A DNA stretch of 64,000 bases from an uncultured Ilumatobacter sp. (GTDB lineage Bacteria; Actinomycetota; Acidimicrobiia; Acidimicrobiales; Ilumatobacteraceae), in contig CALCXK010000044.1 of NCBI GenBank assembly GCA_937905835.1, positions 15,329 through 79,328 on the forward strand, in the 5' to 3' direction. Under the pieces are notes generated by a model, which saw only the letters and a program-made list of their open reading frames with translations, did not search any database and was not told where the DNA came from. This document shows, one piece after another, positions 50,399-59,864 of the stretch. Numbering within the stretch: the first letter of the stretch is position 1; every line of letters begins with the position of its first letter. The position numbers were made by a program, and so were the translations under genes.

Positions 50399-52230
50399 TG
50401 CGGGCCGGCGAACGAACGGTCCGGAGTCTCACCGAAGTCGGGGATGCTCGGAGTGTCGGCAAGCAGGCGCTGCGTGTACTCCTGCTGCGGATTGGTCAGC
50501 GTGTCGGTCGCGGTGCCGAGTTCGACTATGCGACCTTCCGACATCACCGCGACGCGCTGTGAGATCGACCGGACCAGCGGCAAGTTGTGGGTGACGAAAA
50601 GCATCGCCAGGCCAAGTTCCTCTTGGAGGTCGACGAGCAGTTCGATCGTGGCGGCCTGCACCAGAACGTCGAGTGCGCTGGTGACCTCGTCGCAGATCAA
50701 CACGTCAGGTTTACTGATGAGCGCCCGGGCGATGGCGACACGCTGACGCTCTCCACCGGAGAGCTGGTCGGGATATCGCGCTCCGTAGGCCGCGCTCAAC
50801 GACACTCGCTCCAACATGCGATCGACTTCTCGGCGGGCTTCAGCCTTGCCGACGCCAGCGATGACCAACGGCCGGGCCACGCTGTCGGCGATCGAGCGGC
50901 GAGGGTGGAGCGAGCTGTACGGGTTCTGGAAGACGTACTGGATCGACAGCCGTTGGCCGACTGGCCGATCGCGGGACGAGCGCGCAAGCGGCACTCCCCC
51001 GAGTTCGATCTCACCAGTCCACTCGTGGTGAAGCCCACCAATCGAACGCGACAGAGTGCTCTTACCGGACCCCGATTCGCCGACGAGGGCGACGCTCTCG
51101 CCTCGGGCGATGTCGAACGTGACGTCATGGACCACCTGGGTCCCGGCGTATCCAGCCGAAAACCCTCGGATGCTCAACGCCGCTTCGTCACCGATTACTC
51201 CCACCGCCGTTCCAGCCTGGCGTCGCGCCGTGCGCTCGGGTACGTCGTACGCGTGGAAGCAGCGCACTTCATGCGCACTGGCGCCGTCGCCGACAAGCTC
51301 AACTGCCGGGAAGGCCTCGCTGCAGTGGTCGGTCGCCACCTCGCAGCGCAACGCAAACGCGCAGCCAACAGGTCGCTGTCCAGGTGAGGGTGCGCGTCCA
51401 CCGAGGCCGACCAGTTGCCGATCGCTTCCCATCTCGGGAGCTGCGGCGACCAGATAGCGCGTGTAGGGGTGGGCCGGGTCGGCAAAAATCTCGGCGGTGA
51501 ACGCCTGCTCAACGATCCTCCCTGCATACATGACCGCAACGCGGTCGGCCAACGTCGCCACGACCGCTAGGTCGTGGGTGACATACAGCGCAGCGACGCC
51601 GTGGAGTGACGCGAGCGACCGGATTGTTTCAAGCACGTGAGCCTGTGTGGTGACGTCGAGCCCGGTGGTCGGTTCGTCGAGCACAATCACGGCGGGTCGA
51701 GCGGCGAACGCCATTGCCAAACCGACACGCTGCTGCTGGCCGCCGGAGAGCTGATGCGGATAGCGGCGCAGGAACTCGCTGTCGGAGGGCAGCTTGACCT
51801 CGCCAAATGCTTCGGCGACTCGAGCGTCGCGCTCGGCACGGTTCGCGCCGTAGCCGTGAGTCTCGAGCACTTCGAACACCTGTAGGCCGATGCGGAGTGC
51901 GGGGTTCAGTGCGGCGCCCGGGTCCTGCGGCACGTAGCTGACGAGGCTGCCTCGCACATTGCGGAGCTCACGGTCGGAAAGATCGAGAATGCTCGCACCC
52001 TTCATGGTGATCTTTCCGGCCGAGATCGCGACGCCCCGACGGGCGTGGCCCAGCACGGCAAGGCCGACGGTGGTCTTGCCGGACCCTGACTCACCAACCA
52101 GGCCGAGCACTTCGCCCTTCCTGATGGTCAGCGTGATCTCGTCGACGATGTCGTTGCCTGATTCTGCGACATCAACGCGAAGACCGCGGATGGAAAGTGC
52201 GACGGCTTGCTCACGTGATTCGGTGTTCAT
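50395..52230 (-). CDS. Peptide/nickel-type ABC transporter, fused double ATPase (DppD-DppF-like)
   Basis: 611 residues holding two ABC cassettes. First: Walker A GLVGESGSGKTTVGL, signature LSGGQQQRVGLAMAFAARP, Walker B VIVLDEPTTGLD. Second: ALVGESGSGKSTLSR, LSGGERQRVAIARALIS, VLICDEVTSALD. Between them is the Cys-rich oligopeptide ATPase C-terminus (PVGCAFALRCEVATDHCSEA), which often binds a [4Fe-4S] cluster in such transporters. Start ATGA overlaps the permease gene. It powers uptake by the two permeases upstream. Confidence 0.93.
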   Translation of the reverse strand: MNTESREQAVALSIRGLRVDVAESGNDIVDEITLTIRKGEVLGLVGESGSGKTTVGLAVLGHARRGVAISAGKITMKGASILDLSDRELRNVRGSLVSYVPQDPGAALNPALRIGLQVFEVLETHGYGANRAERDARVAEAFGEVKLPSDSEFLRRYPHQLSGGQQQRVGLAMAFAARPAVIVLDEPTTGLDVTTQAHVLETIRSLASLHGVAALYVTHDLAVVATLADRVAVMYAGRIVEQAFTAEIFADPAHPYTRYLVAAAPEMGSDRQLVGLGGRAPSPGQRPVGCAFALRCEVATDHCSEAFPAVELVGDGASAHEVRCFHAYDVPERTARRQAGTAVGVIGDEAALSIRGFSAGYAGTQVVHDVTFDIARGESVALVGESGSGKSTLSRSIGGLHHEWTGEIELGGVPLARSSRDRPVGQRLSIQYVFQNPYSSLHPRRSIADSVARPLVIAGVGKAEARREVDRMLERVSLSAAYGARYPDQLSGGERQRVAIARALISKPDVLICDEVTSALDVLVQAATIELLVDLQEELGLAMLFVTHNLPLVRSISQRVAVMSEGRIVELGTATDTLTNPQQEYTQRLLADTPSIPDFGETPDRSFAGPQ

Positions 52231-53126
52231 GCGTCAGGCCGTCCTCGGTCAATGCCAGCCACGGTGCGCGACAGGCCATCGCTCATCAAGCCGGTGCCGA
52301 CGGTGAGGAGAGCGATAGCGATCGCGGGAAGTGCGGTTCCCCACGGGTTCACCGACAGAGCGACTCGGTTCTCCTGCACCATCAGCCCCCAGTCGGCAGC
52401 GTTGCGTTCAGTGGCGAAGCCGAGGAAGCCCAGCCCGGCGATGATGCCGATCGAATAGGTGAGGCGAAGGTTTGCCTCGACGAGCAGCGGCCCGATGATG
52501 TTCGGCAGCAACTCGCGCGTGATGACCCGGAACTTGGATTCGCCCAGTGCCTCAGCGGCACCAATGAAGTCGCGCTCGACCACTGGGACGGCGGCGCCAC
52601 GGGTGATTCGTGCGATCCGAGGAGCGGTCGTGAACCCGACAATGGCGATGATCAGCCACGCCTGCGGGCCGACCGTGGTGATCGCAACCAGCGCCAACAG
52701 CAACTGAGGGAACGCGAGCATCACATCCATCGCCCGCATCAACACATCGTCGAGCCGGCCTCGGTCGTACGCGGCCACCAGGCCAATTGTCGAGCCGAGC
52801 AGAAAGCCGATGAGCGTGGCAACCGATGCAAGAAAGAGGATCGATCGGCCCCCGTGCAGGAATCGCGACCAGACGCCTTGACCGAAATAGTCGGTTCCAA
52901 GCCATGCACCTTCAACGTGTCGGAGGTTGGCGGTCCCGACGAACTCGTCTGGGCCGTACGGCGCCACCCACGGACCGACGATCGCGACGGCGACGAGCAA
53001 CACGACCAACGCGATACCGATGCGCGTCCGCCACAAACCCAGAGCCGCTCGGATGACACCGTGCTGAGCAACCTCAGCGGGTTCATCGATCTGTGCCGCG
53101 ACGACAGGGGCGTTGGTCGTACTCAC
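52227..53126 (-). CDS. ABC transporter permease (DppC-like)
   Basis: 299 residues. A cytoplasmic N-terminus precedes IGIALVVLLVAVAIVGPWVA, the OppC/DppC N-terminal helix, then the G-T-D-Y-F-G-Q-G-V-W-S-R loop (GTDYFGQGVWSRFLHGG) and the EAA coupling segment FIGAAEALGESKFRVITREL. About six helices. It overlaps neighbours on both sides by 4 nt. Confidence 0.93.
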   Translation of the reverse strand: MSTTNAPVVAAQIDEPAEVAQHGVIRAALGLWRTRIGIALVVLLVAVAIVGPWVAPYGPDEFVGTANLRHVEGAWLGTDYFGQGVWSRFLHGGRSILFLASVATLIGFLLGSTIGLVAAYDRGRLDDVLMRAMDVMLAFPQLLLALVAITTVGPQAWLIIAIVGFTTAPRIARITRGAAVPVVERDFIGAAEALGESKFRVITRELLPNIIGPLLVEANLRLTYSIGIIAGLGFLGFATERNAADWGLMVQENRVALSVNPWGTALPAIAIALLTVGTGLMSDGLSRTVAGIDRGRPDA

Positions 53127-54076
53127 AGCCGAGTCCTCAGGCGGGGCGTGACGATGATCGTGACCACGTCGGCAAACAAGTTGGTGACGACATAGATCGT
53201 CGCGATGAACATGGCAACGAACTGCACCACCGGCGCGTTCGCGTCAGGAATCGCGTCAAGGAGCACGATGCCGAGCCCACGGAAGTTGAAGAGGATCTCG
53301 ACGATGACGACACCGCCGGCGAGATACGCAATGTTCAACGCAATGACTTGCATGGTCGGGCCCAATGCGTTCGGGAAGGCGTGACGCCACAGCACGGTTC
53401 GCTCCGCCAGCCCCTTGAGGCGAGCCATCTCGACATAGTCGCTTTCGAGCACTTCGATCATTGCGGCGCGCATGGTCCGGCCGACGTGCGGCGTCACGGC
53501 GAGCGCAAGGGTGAGTACCGGCAGCACAAGGCCGTCGACATCGGCCCACGGTGGCTCGCCCGGACGGATACGGCTGACCGCAGGCAAGACGTGCCAGACG
53601 TTGGTCGCCAGCAGCACGGTCAACAGCGAGCCCACCACGAACTCCGGCATCGCTGCGAGCACGAGCAGTTGGTTCGACATGACGCGGTCGAACCAGCTAT
53701 CACGCCAAAGCGCAGCAAACGCACCCAGGAAAAGCGACAGCGGGATCGAGATCGCCGCCGAGATCGCCATCAGGAACAGCGAATTATTGATGCGATCCTT
53801 CACCAAGTCCCAGACTGGCATCCCGTTCGAAAACGACACGCCCGGGTCGCCAGTGACCAGGCCCTTCACCCATTCGAGATATCGAGTGGCCAGGGGCCGA
53901 TCGAGCCCCAGCTCGGCACGGCGGGCGCGCACCACGTCGGGCAGCGCTCCGCGACCGAGTTGACGCTTAATCGGGTCGCCGAGCACGTTGGTCAACAAGA
54001 AAACGGCAAGCGAGACGACCAGCAACGTGACGACGCCGAGCAGCAGCCGGCGAACAATGAGCTTGAAGATGCCCAT
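53123..54076 (-). CDS. ABC transporter permease (DppB-like)
   Basis: 317 residues with six helices. The opening FKLIVRRLLLGVVTLLVVSL and RAELGLDRPLATRYLEWVKG are DppB/OppB features; the EAA loop is YVEMARLKGLAERTVLWRHA followed by FPNALGPTMQVIALNIAYL. It starts 57 bp after the binding-protein gene, behind a strong hairpin, so it is probably made in smaller amounts than that protein. Confidence 0.93.
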   Translation of the reverse strand: MGIFKLIVRRLLLGVVTLLVVSLAVFLLTNVLGDPIKRQLGRGALPDVVRARRAELGLDRPLATRYLEWVKGLVTGDPGVSFSNGMPVWDLVKDRINNSLFLMAISAAISIPLSLFLGAFAALWRDSWFDRVMSNQLLVLAAMPEFVVGSLLTVLLATNVWHVLPAVSRIRPGEPPWADVDGLVLPVLTLALAVTPHVGRTMRAAMIEVLESDYVEMARLKGLAERTVLWRHAFPNALGPTMQVIALNIAYLAGGVVIVEILFNFRGLGIVLLDAIPDANAPVVQFVAMFIATIYVVTNLFADVVTIIVTPRLRTRL

Positions 54077-54100
54077 GAGAAATATGAGGAACAGAGCGAG

Positions 54101-54128
54101 CGGGGCGGACGACGCGTCGTCCGCCCCG
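54101..54128. terminator. 28-bp perfect palindrome between binding protein and permease genes
   Basis: CGGGGCGGACGACG is followed directly by its exact inverse CGTCGTCCGCCCCG. In minus-strand RNA it gives a GC-rich stem of about 12-14 bp, followed by a pyrimidine-rich run (CTCGCTCTGTTCCTCATATT). Position just after the substrate-binding-protein stop suggests partial termination or 3'-end protection that raises binding protein over permease levels. Confidence 0.7.
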
Positions 54129-54133
54129 TCAGA

Positions 54134-55834
54134 TCACTGCTCGAGCCAGATGTTCTTCCAACCGCGACCGAAGTGGTCAAAGTTCAGCAGGTTCGGTCGT
54201 GCGACCGCACCCTTCACATTGTTGGCGTACCCGTCAAGCAGGTTCTGGAAGTAGGCGATGATGTTGCCGCCTTCTTCGTACTCGAGCGTTTGCATCTCCC
54301 GGATGATCGCGTAGCGCTTCTCCTCATCGGTCTCAGCAAGGGCCTTGTTATACAACTCTTGGAAGTTGGAGCCGGCGGGCGGCCACTTGGTCTCCTGGTA
54401 CGTGGCTGTCGGGAGCGAGCCAGCTCCGACCTGGTTAAGGTACGGCCGCGTACTCCAGTAGCTGGTGGCGAATACACGCTGCGTGTATTCGGCGCCCCAG
54501 TAGGTGCCGCCGTCAAGGACGGTGGCGGTGACGTCGATCCCGGCTTCCTTGGCCTGCGATGCGAACGCTGTGGCGTACTCGGGCAGGCCTGCGGTGTCGT
54601 CGGGTGCGAACAACTCAATACTCAGGTCGCTCTGGCCAGCCTCGGCAAGCAGTTCCTTCGCCTTCGCGATGTCCTGGACGCGCTGGGGGAAGTCCTTCGG
54701 GTACGAACCGTCGAGCAAGCCGTACATGTCGTTGCCGATACTGCCGTGGCCAGACAGCACGCGTTGTACCATTTCTTCCCGATTCACAATCAGACGCATG
54801 GCCTGACGGACTCGAACGTCATCGAACGGTGGCACGTCGATGCGCATCGTGATGGTCTGCCAGTTACCCGCAGTCGACTCGAGGAGCTGCAGATCGGAGC
54901 TCGCCTCGATGATGGCGGCCTGGGCGAACGGGACGTCGAGTGCGACGTCGATGTCACCGGATGAGAGTGCATTCACGAGAGCCGACTGGTCGGCAAAGTC
55001 GATGACCTGCACTTCGTCGAGGTATGACTCGCCCCAGTAGTTCTCGTTGCGCACATGGACGCTCTCGGAGCCAGGCGTGAAGCTCTTCAGTTTGAAGGCA
55101 CCGGTTCCGATCTGCGTCGACGGGTCCCCGCTGAAGCGCTCGTACCCCTCGGGCACAATCGTTGCGGCATAACCGGCGAGACCGATCTGGAACGCCACGC
55201 TCGGTACGAGCAAGTTGAACTCGACTGTACGTTCGTCAAGCTTGACCATGCTGTCGTTGTTGATGAATTCGAGCAGACTCGGCGCCAGACCGAGTTCCGG
55301 GTCGATGAGACGCTGGAAAGAGTAGATGAGGTCATCGGCGCCAACGGTCTTGCCGTTGTGGAACTCGATACCTTCCTTCAGACGCACGACGTACTTGTCA
55401 GGTGCGACGACCTCGATCTCTTCGCCAAGGCTGTGTTCGAAGTCGAGGTTGAAGTCGTCGTCGTAGTTGGCAATGCCTTCCCACGAGCTGATGAGACGCA
55501 CCTGGTCGGCACGCGACACGATGTACTGGCCATCCATCAGGTCGTTCGTGCTGCCGACGACGCCGACGCGCAGCGTGCCGCCCTTCTGGGGTCCACCAGC
55601 GGGCGGATCAGTTGCCGGCGCCGCAGTGTCGGGCGCGGCAGTTCCGGCTGGGTCGGTCGAGCCGGTCGTGTCGCTCGGCGGATCGGTCGGAGGTGTCGTG
55701 CCGTTGGTGGCAGGGGCACCGGTCTCACCGCCACTCGAGCCGCACGCGGCGAGTACCGCCGCTGCACCAGCACCGAGCAGTAAACGTCGACGTCCAACGG
55801 ACGGCGGCAACCAGAGCTGTTGATCTTCCGGCAT
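54134..55834 (-). CDS. ABC transporter substrate-binding lipoprotein (SBP_bac_5)
   Basis: 566 residues from ATG 55834, supported by GGAGGT seven bases upstream. The signal peptide (GRRRLLLGAGAAAVLAACGSS) ends in a lipobox, followed by a Thr/Pro/Asp-rich linker. The mature part is a family 5 binding protein: LKEGIEFHNGKTVGADDLIY, GTGAFKLKSFTPGSESVHVR, QAMRLIVNREEMVQRVLSGH. It should capture oligopeptides or a similar solute outside the cell and deliver it to the DppB/C-like permeases. First gene of the six-gene minus-strand operon. Confidence 0.92.
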   Translation of the reverse strand: MPEDQQLWLPPSVGRRRLLLGAGAAAVLAACGSSGGETGAPATNGTTPPTDPPSDTTGSTDPAGTAAPDTAAPATDPPAGGPQKGGTLRVGVVGSTNDLMDGQYIVSRADQVRLISSWEGIANYDDDFNLDFEHSLGEEIEVVAPDKYVVRLKEGIEFHNGKTVGADDLIYSFQRLIDPELGLAPSLLEFINNDSMVKLDERTVEFNLLVPSVAFQIGLAGYAATIVPEGYERFSGDPSTQIGTGAFKLKSFTPGSESVHVRNENYWGESYLDEVQVIDFADQSALVNALSSGDIDVALDVPFAQAAIIEASSDLQLLESTAGNWQTITMRIDVPPFDDVRVRQAMRLIVNREEMVQRVLSGHGSIGNDMYGLLDGSYPKDFPQRVQDIAKAKELLAEAGQSDLSIELFAPDDTAGLPEYATAFASQAKEAGIDVTATVLDGGTYWGAEYTQRVFATSYWSTRPYLNQVGAGSLPTATYQETKWPPAGSNFQELYNKALAETDEEKRYAIIREMQTLEYEEGGNIIAYFQNLLDGYANNVKGAVARPNLLNFDHFGRGWKNIWLEQ

Positions 55835-56032
55835 AGCTATACCTCCAAGGTGTTTTGGTAGCGCCGCCCAATTAGGTCGACTGACTACACCATAGCGAGC
55901 TGACGAATTCGCGAGAGAAAATCGACATTTGTGACCGAACGCCTCGGGAACTTTCGATCCGAGGTGCTTACCTAGATCCATGCCTATGGCTCCGACCCTT
56001 GCGGTCCCCGACGTCAATCAGCGCTCGTTGCC

Positions 56033-57769
56033 ATGAGTCTGCGGCGACTCCTGCGCACCCATTTGGGGCCGTACCGACGACTGCTCGCAATTGTCGTCGT
56101 GCTCCAGGCGATCCAGACCACGGCGGCGTTGACGCTGCCGTCGCTCAATGCCGACATCATCGACAAGGGCGTCCTACGCGGAGACGACGGCTACATCTGG
56201 CGCACCGGCGGCATCATGCTGGTGTTCAGCTTCATCCAGATCGTCTTCGCGATCGGCGCGGTGCGCTTCGGTGCGCAGGCCGCCATGAGCTTCGGTCGCG
56301 ACCTCCGCCGCGACATCTTCCATCAGGTCACGAGTTACTCAGCACGCGAGGTCGGCAAGTTCGGTGCGCCATCACTGATCACTCGCGTCACGAACGACGT
56401 ACAGCAGGTCCAGATGCTCGTCGTCCTGACGTGCACCATGATGATTGCCGCGCCGATCACGATGGTCTTCGGCATCGTGTTCGCTCTCCGCGAAGACGTT
56501 GGCCTCTCGGTAATTCTGCTCGTAGCGATCCCGATCCTCATCGGCGTCCTGGCGGTGATCATCTCGCAGATGGTGCCAACGTTCCAGCAGATGCAACTCC
56601 GGATCGATGGGATCAACGCTGTGCTCCGCGAGCAGATCACCGGCATCCGCGTCGTGCGGGCCTTCGTTCGTGAGCCCGAAGAAGTACAGCGCTTCGCTCA
56701 GGCCAACGATGAGCTGACCGCGACGTCGTTGCGCGCCGGCCGCCTGATGTCGCTGATGTTCCCGACCGTCACATTCTTCATCAGTGCGTCGAGCGTCGCC
56801 GTGCTCTGGTTGGGCGCTGATCGCATCAATGCCGGCGACATGGAACTCGGCTCGGTTGTCGCGTATCTCAGCTACCTCGTGCAGGTCCTCATCGCGGTGG
56901 TGATGCTGACGTTCATGGTGTCGATGCTTCCTCGTGCCGCTGTCGCAGCCGAACGCATCGTCGAGGTCCTCGACACCAATTCGTCGGTGGTGCCGCCAGC
57001 AATACCGGTTACCGAGATGCCCGAGCGCGGCACAGTCGAGTTCACCGACGTCTCATTCACCTATCCGGGTGCCGAGTCACCCGTTTTGTGCGACCTCTCG
57101 TTCAAGATCACTCCTGGACGCACCACCGCCATCATTGGAAGCACCGGTTCCGGTAAGTCCACGCTTGTCGAACTGGTTCCGCGGCTGTCCGATGTCACAT
57201 CCGGCATGGTGGCGATCAACGGCGTCGACGTCCGTCTACTCGACCCCGACCTGCTCGCCGGCTCGATCGGCTATATCCCGCAGAAAGCCTTCCTGTTCAG
57301 CGGCACAGTCGCATCGAACCTGCGATTCGGTCGCCCCGAGGCCACCGATGACGAACTGTGGGCAGCTCTCGAAATCGCTCAGGCCTCGGGCTTCGTGCAA
57401 TCGATGCCCGACGGGCTCGACAGTGCGATCACCCAGGGCGGTACCAACGTGTCGGGCGGCCAGCGACAGCGCCTCTCCATCGCACGAGCGCTCGTTGCCA
57501 GGCCTGACGTCTACGTGTTCGACGACTCGTTCTCCGCGCTCGACCTCGCCACCGATGCCCGGCTCCGACTCGCGTTGCAACCGCTCGTTGCCGAGGCGGG
57601 ACTGCTGATCGTTGCCCAGCGAGTGTCCACGATCGCCGATGCTGATCAAATCATCGTCCTCGAAGCCGGCCGGGTTGTCGGGCGCGGCAGACACGTGCAG
57701 TTGCTCGAGACATGTCCGACGTACGCGGAGATCGTCGATTCGCAATTCGACCGGGAGGAGACCTCATGA
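56033..57769 (+). CDS. ABC exporter half-transporter 1 (degenerate-site NBD)
   Basis: 578 residues: six-helix ABC_membrane domain (1 to about 310) and one nucleotide-binding domain. Walker A IIGSTGSGKSTLVEL and signature VSGGQRQRLSIARAL are canonical, but Walker B reads VYVFDDSFSALD, with Asp in place of the catalytic Glu. This is the pattern of heterodimeric exporters of the TM287/288 or BmrCD type, in which one ATP site is inactive. ATGA overlap with the next gene supports heterodimer formation. Divergent from the binding-protein operon. Confidence 0.93.
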   Translation: MSLRRLLRTHLGPYRRLLAIVVVLQAIQTTAALTLPSLNADIIDKGVLRGDDGYIWRTGGIMLVFSFIQIVFAIGAVRFGAQAAMSFGRDLRRDIFHQVTSYSAREVGKFGAPSLITRVTNDVQQVQMLVVLTCTMMIAAPITMVFGIVFALREDVGLSVILLVAIPILIGVLAVIISQMVPTFQQMQLRIDGINAVLREQITGIRVVRAFVREPEEVQRFAQANDELTATSLRAGRLMSLMFPTVTFFISASSVAVLWLGADRINAGDMELGSVVAYLSYLVQVLIAVVMLTFMVSMLPRAAVAAERIVEVLDTNSSVVPPAIPVTEMPERGTVEFTDVSFTYPGAESPVLCDLSFKITPGRTTAIIGSTGSGKSTLVELVPRLSDVTSGMVAINGVDVRLLDPDLLAGSIGYIPQKAFLFSGTVASNLRFGRPEATDDELWAALEIAQASGFVQSMPDGLDSAITQGGTNVSGGQRQRLSIARALVARPDVYVFDDSFSALDLATDARLRLALQPLVAEAGLLIVAQRVSTIADADQIIVLEAGRVVGRGRHVQLLETCPTYAEIVDSQFDREETS

Positions 57770-59697
57770 GTGGCGACACCACTCCCCCGAACGGCACGCC
57801 CGACACCGCGCCAAACAGCGCCCTTTCCGACGAAGACCGCGAGGCGATCACGACAACCGGCACCGAGGCACGCCGCAACAGCTTCGGGCCTGGAGGCGCG
57901 CCGGGGATGCCGGCCGAGAAGAGCTCGAATTTCGGCCCAACCCTGAAGCGGCTCGGTGAGATCCTGGGCACCGAACGGCCTCGGCTCTGGCTGATCCTGT
58001 TCCTTACGATCGGCAGTGTTGGGCTGATCGTCGTCGGCCCACGCCTCCTCGGCCAGGCGACTGACATCATTGTCGAAGGCGTCCGCGAACGAATCGCCAA
58101 AACCGGCGACGGCATCGACTTCGGGGCACTCCACTCCAAGCTCTGGTTCATCGCCGGGCTCTACACCATCTCCTGGGCATTGTCCTACGGGCAGTCGTTC
58201 ATGCTCGCCGGCGTCGTCCAGCGATCGATGTACCGGCTACGCGAATCGGTCGAGACAAAAATCAACAAGCTCCCCATCAGCTACATCGATCGTCAGGCCC
58301 GCGGCGACCTGCTGAGCCGCGTCACCAACGACATCGACAACTTGGCGCAGAGCCTCCAGCAGACGGTCAGCTCCATCATCACGTCACTGCTCACGCTCAT
58401 TGGCGTCACCGTGATGATGTTCATTATTTCGCCGCTCCTCGCTGCGATTGCGCTCGTCACCGTGCCACTTTCGCTCGTGTTGATCAAGCAGATCGGCGGC
58501 CGGGCCGGACCCCGCTTCATCGAGCAGTGGAAACACACCGGCGCAGTCAACGCACAGGCCGAAGAGGTCTTCACCGGGCATGCCATCGTGAAGAGCTTCG
58601 GACGCCATCGCGAAGCAGACGCTCGCTTCCGCGACGACAACGACCGGCTGTACGAGGCCAGCTACGCAGCGCAGTTCATGTCAAGCCTCATTCAGCCGGC
58701 AATGACGCTCATGGGCAACATCCAGTACGTGATCATTGCGGTGGTCGGCGGCCTGCGTATCTCTGCGGGCGCCATCAGTATCGGCGACATGCAGGCGATG
58801 ATCCAGTACGCCCGCCAGTTTTCTGAACCACTTACTCGCATGGCATCGATGGCCACCACGTTCCAGTCGGGCATCGCCTCGCTCGAACGGGTCCTCGAGC
58901 TTCTCGACGCCGACGAACAGACCGCCGAACAGGAAGCAACCGTCGACGAGCCCGCAGTCGTCGGGCGCATGGTGTTCGACTCGGTCGACTTCTCCTATGT
59001 TCCGGGTGCGTCGCTCATCCGTGATCTCAACCTCATCGTCGAACCCGGCCAGACGATCGCGATCGTCGGGCCCACCGGCGCGGGAAAGACCACGCTGGTC
59101 AACCTGATCATGCGGTTCTACGAACTCGATGCCGGCACGATCAGCCTCGACGGTCGCAACATTGCGTCATACCCCCGTCGAGAGCTGCGGTCGAAGATCG
59201 GCATGGTGCTGCAAGACACGTGGTTGTTCGGCGGCACGATCCGCGAGAACCTCGCCTACGGCAATCCCGACGCAACCGAGGAACAGATCCTTGAAGCGGC
59301 ACGCATCACCTACGTCGACAGGTTCGTCCGAGCGCTGCCCAGCGGCTACGACACGGTGATCAACGACGAAGGTGACAACATCAGCGTCGGCGAAAAACAG
59401 CTGATCACGATTGCCCGAGCGTTCCTGGCGAACCCGTCGATCCTCATCCTCGACGAAGCCACCAGCTCCGTCGACACACGTACTGAAGTACTCATCCAGG
59501 AAGCGATGAATGCGCTGCGAGCACAGCGGACGAGTTTTGTCATCGCCCACCGCCTATCGACAATTCGTGGCGCGGACGTGATCCTTGTGCTGGAAGACGG
59601 AAACATTGTCGAGCAGGGCAGCCACAGCGAACTCCTGAAATCAGGTGGCGCATATGCACGGCTCCACGGCGCTCAGTTCGCCGGAGAACTGACGTAA
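57766..59697 (+). CDS. ABC exporter half-transporter 2
   Basis: 643 residues from ATG 57766. A hydrophilic N-terminal extension of about 65 residues (NSFGPGGAPGMPAEKSSNFG) precedes six helices and the NBD. Walker A IVGPTGAGKTTLVNL and Walker B ILILDEATSSVD are intact, whereas the signature is ISVGEKQLITIARAF, a degenerate form of LSGGQ. Together with the changed Walker B of the partner it forms one dead and one working ATP site. Multidrug or lipid export is likely. Confidence 0.93.
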   Translation: MSGDTTPPNGTPDTAPNSALSDEDREAITTTGTEARRNSFGPGGAPGMPAEKSSNFGPTLKRLGEILGTERPRLWLILFLTIGSVGLIVVGPRLLGQATDIIVEGVRERIAKTGDGIDFGALHSKLWFIAGLYTISWALSYGQSFMLAGVVQRSMYRLRESVETKINKLPISYIDRQARGDLLSRVTNDIDNLAQSLQQTVSSIITSLLTLIGVTVMMFIISPLLAAIALVTVPLSLVLIKQIGGRAGPRFIEQWKHTGAVNAQAEEVFTGHAIVKSFGRHREADARFRDDNDRLYEASYAAQFMSSLIQPAMTLMGNIQYVIIAVVGGLRISAGAISIGDMQAMIQYARQFSEPLTRMASMATTFQSGIASLERVLELLDADEQTAEQEATVDEPAVVGRMVFDSVDFSYVPGASLIRDLNLIVEPGQTIAIVGPTGAGKTTLVNLIMRFYELDAGTISLDGRNIASYPRRELRSKIGMVLQDTWLFGGTIRENLAYGNPDATEEQILEAARITYVDRFVRALPSGYDTVINDEGDNISVGEKQLITIARAFLANPSILILDEATSSVDTRTEVLIQEAMNALRAQRTSFVIAHRLSTIRGADVILVLEDGNIVEQGSHSELLKSGGAYARLHGAQFAGELT

Positions 59698-59864
59698 CGC
59701 CTCGAACGGACATCGAGATTCCGGCGCGGCAAACTGGAAGTCAGCGGTCAGTCATCGTTGCTCCTCAGCCCGTCTCGGTGTTCCATCCTCGCGTGCCGCC
59801 GACACCCCCGGCCGAGTCCGCAGGACGGTGACGCAACCGCACGTTCAGCTGGCAGGATCACCCA

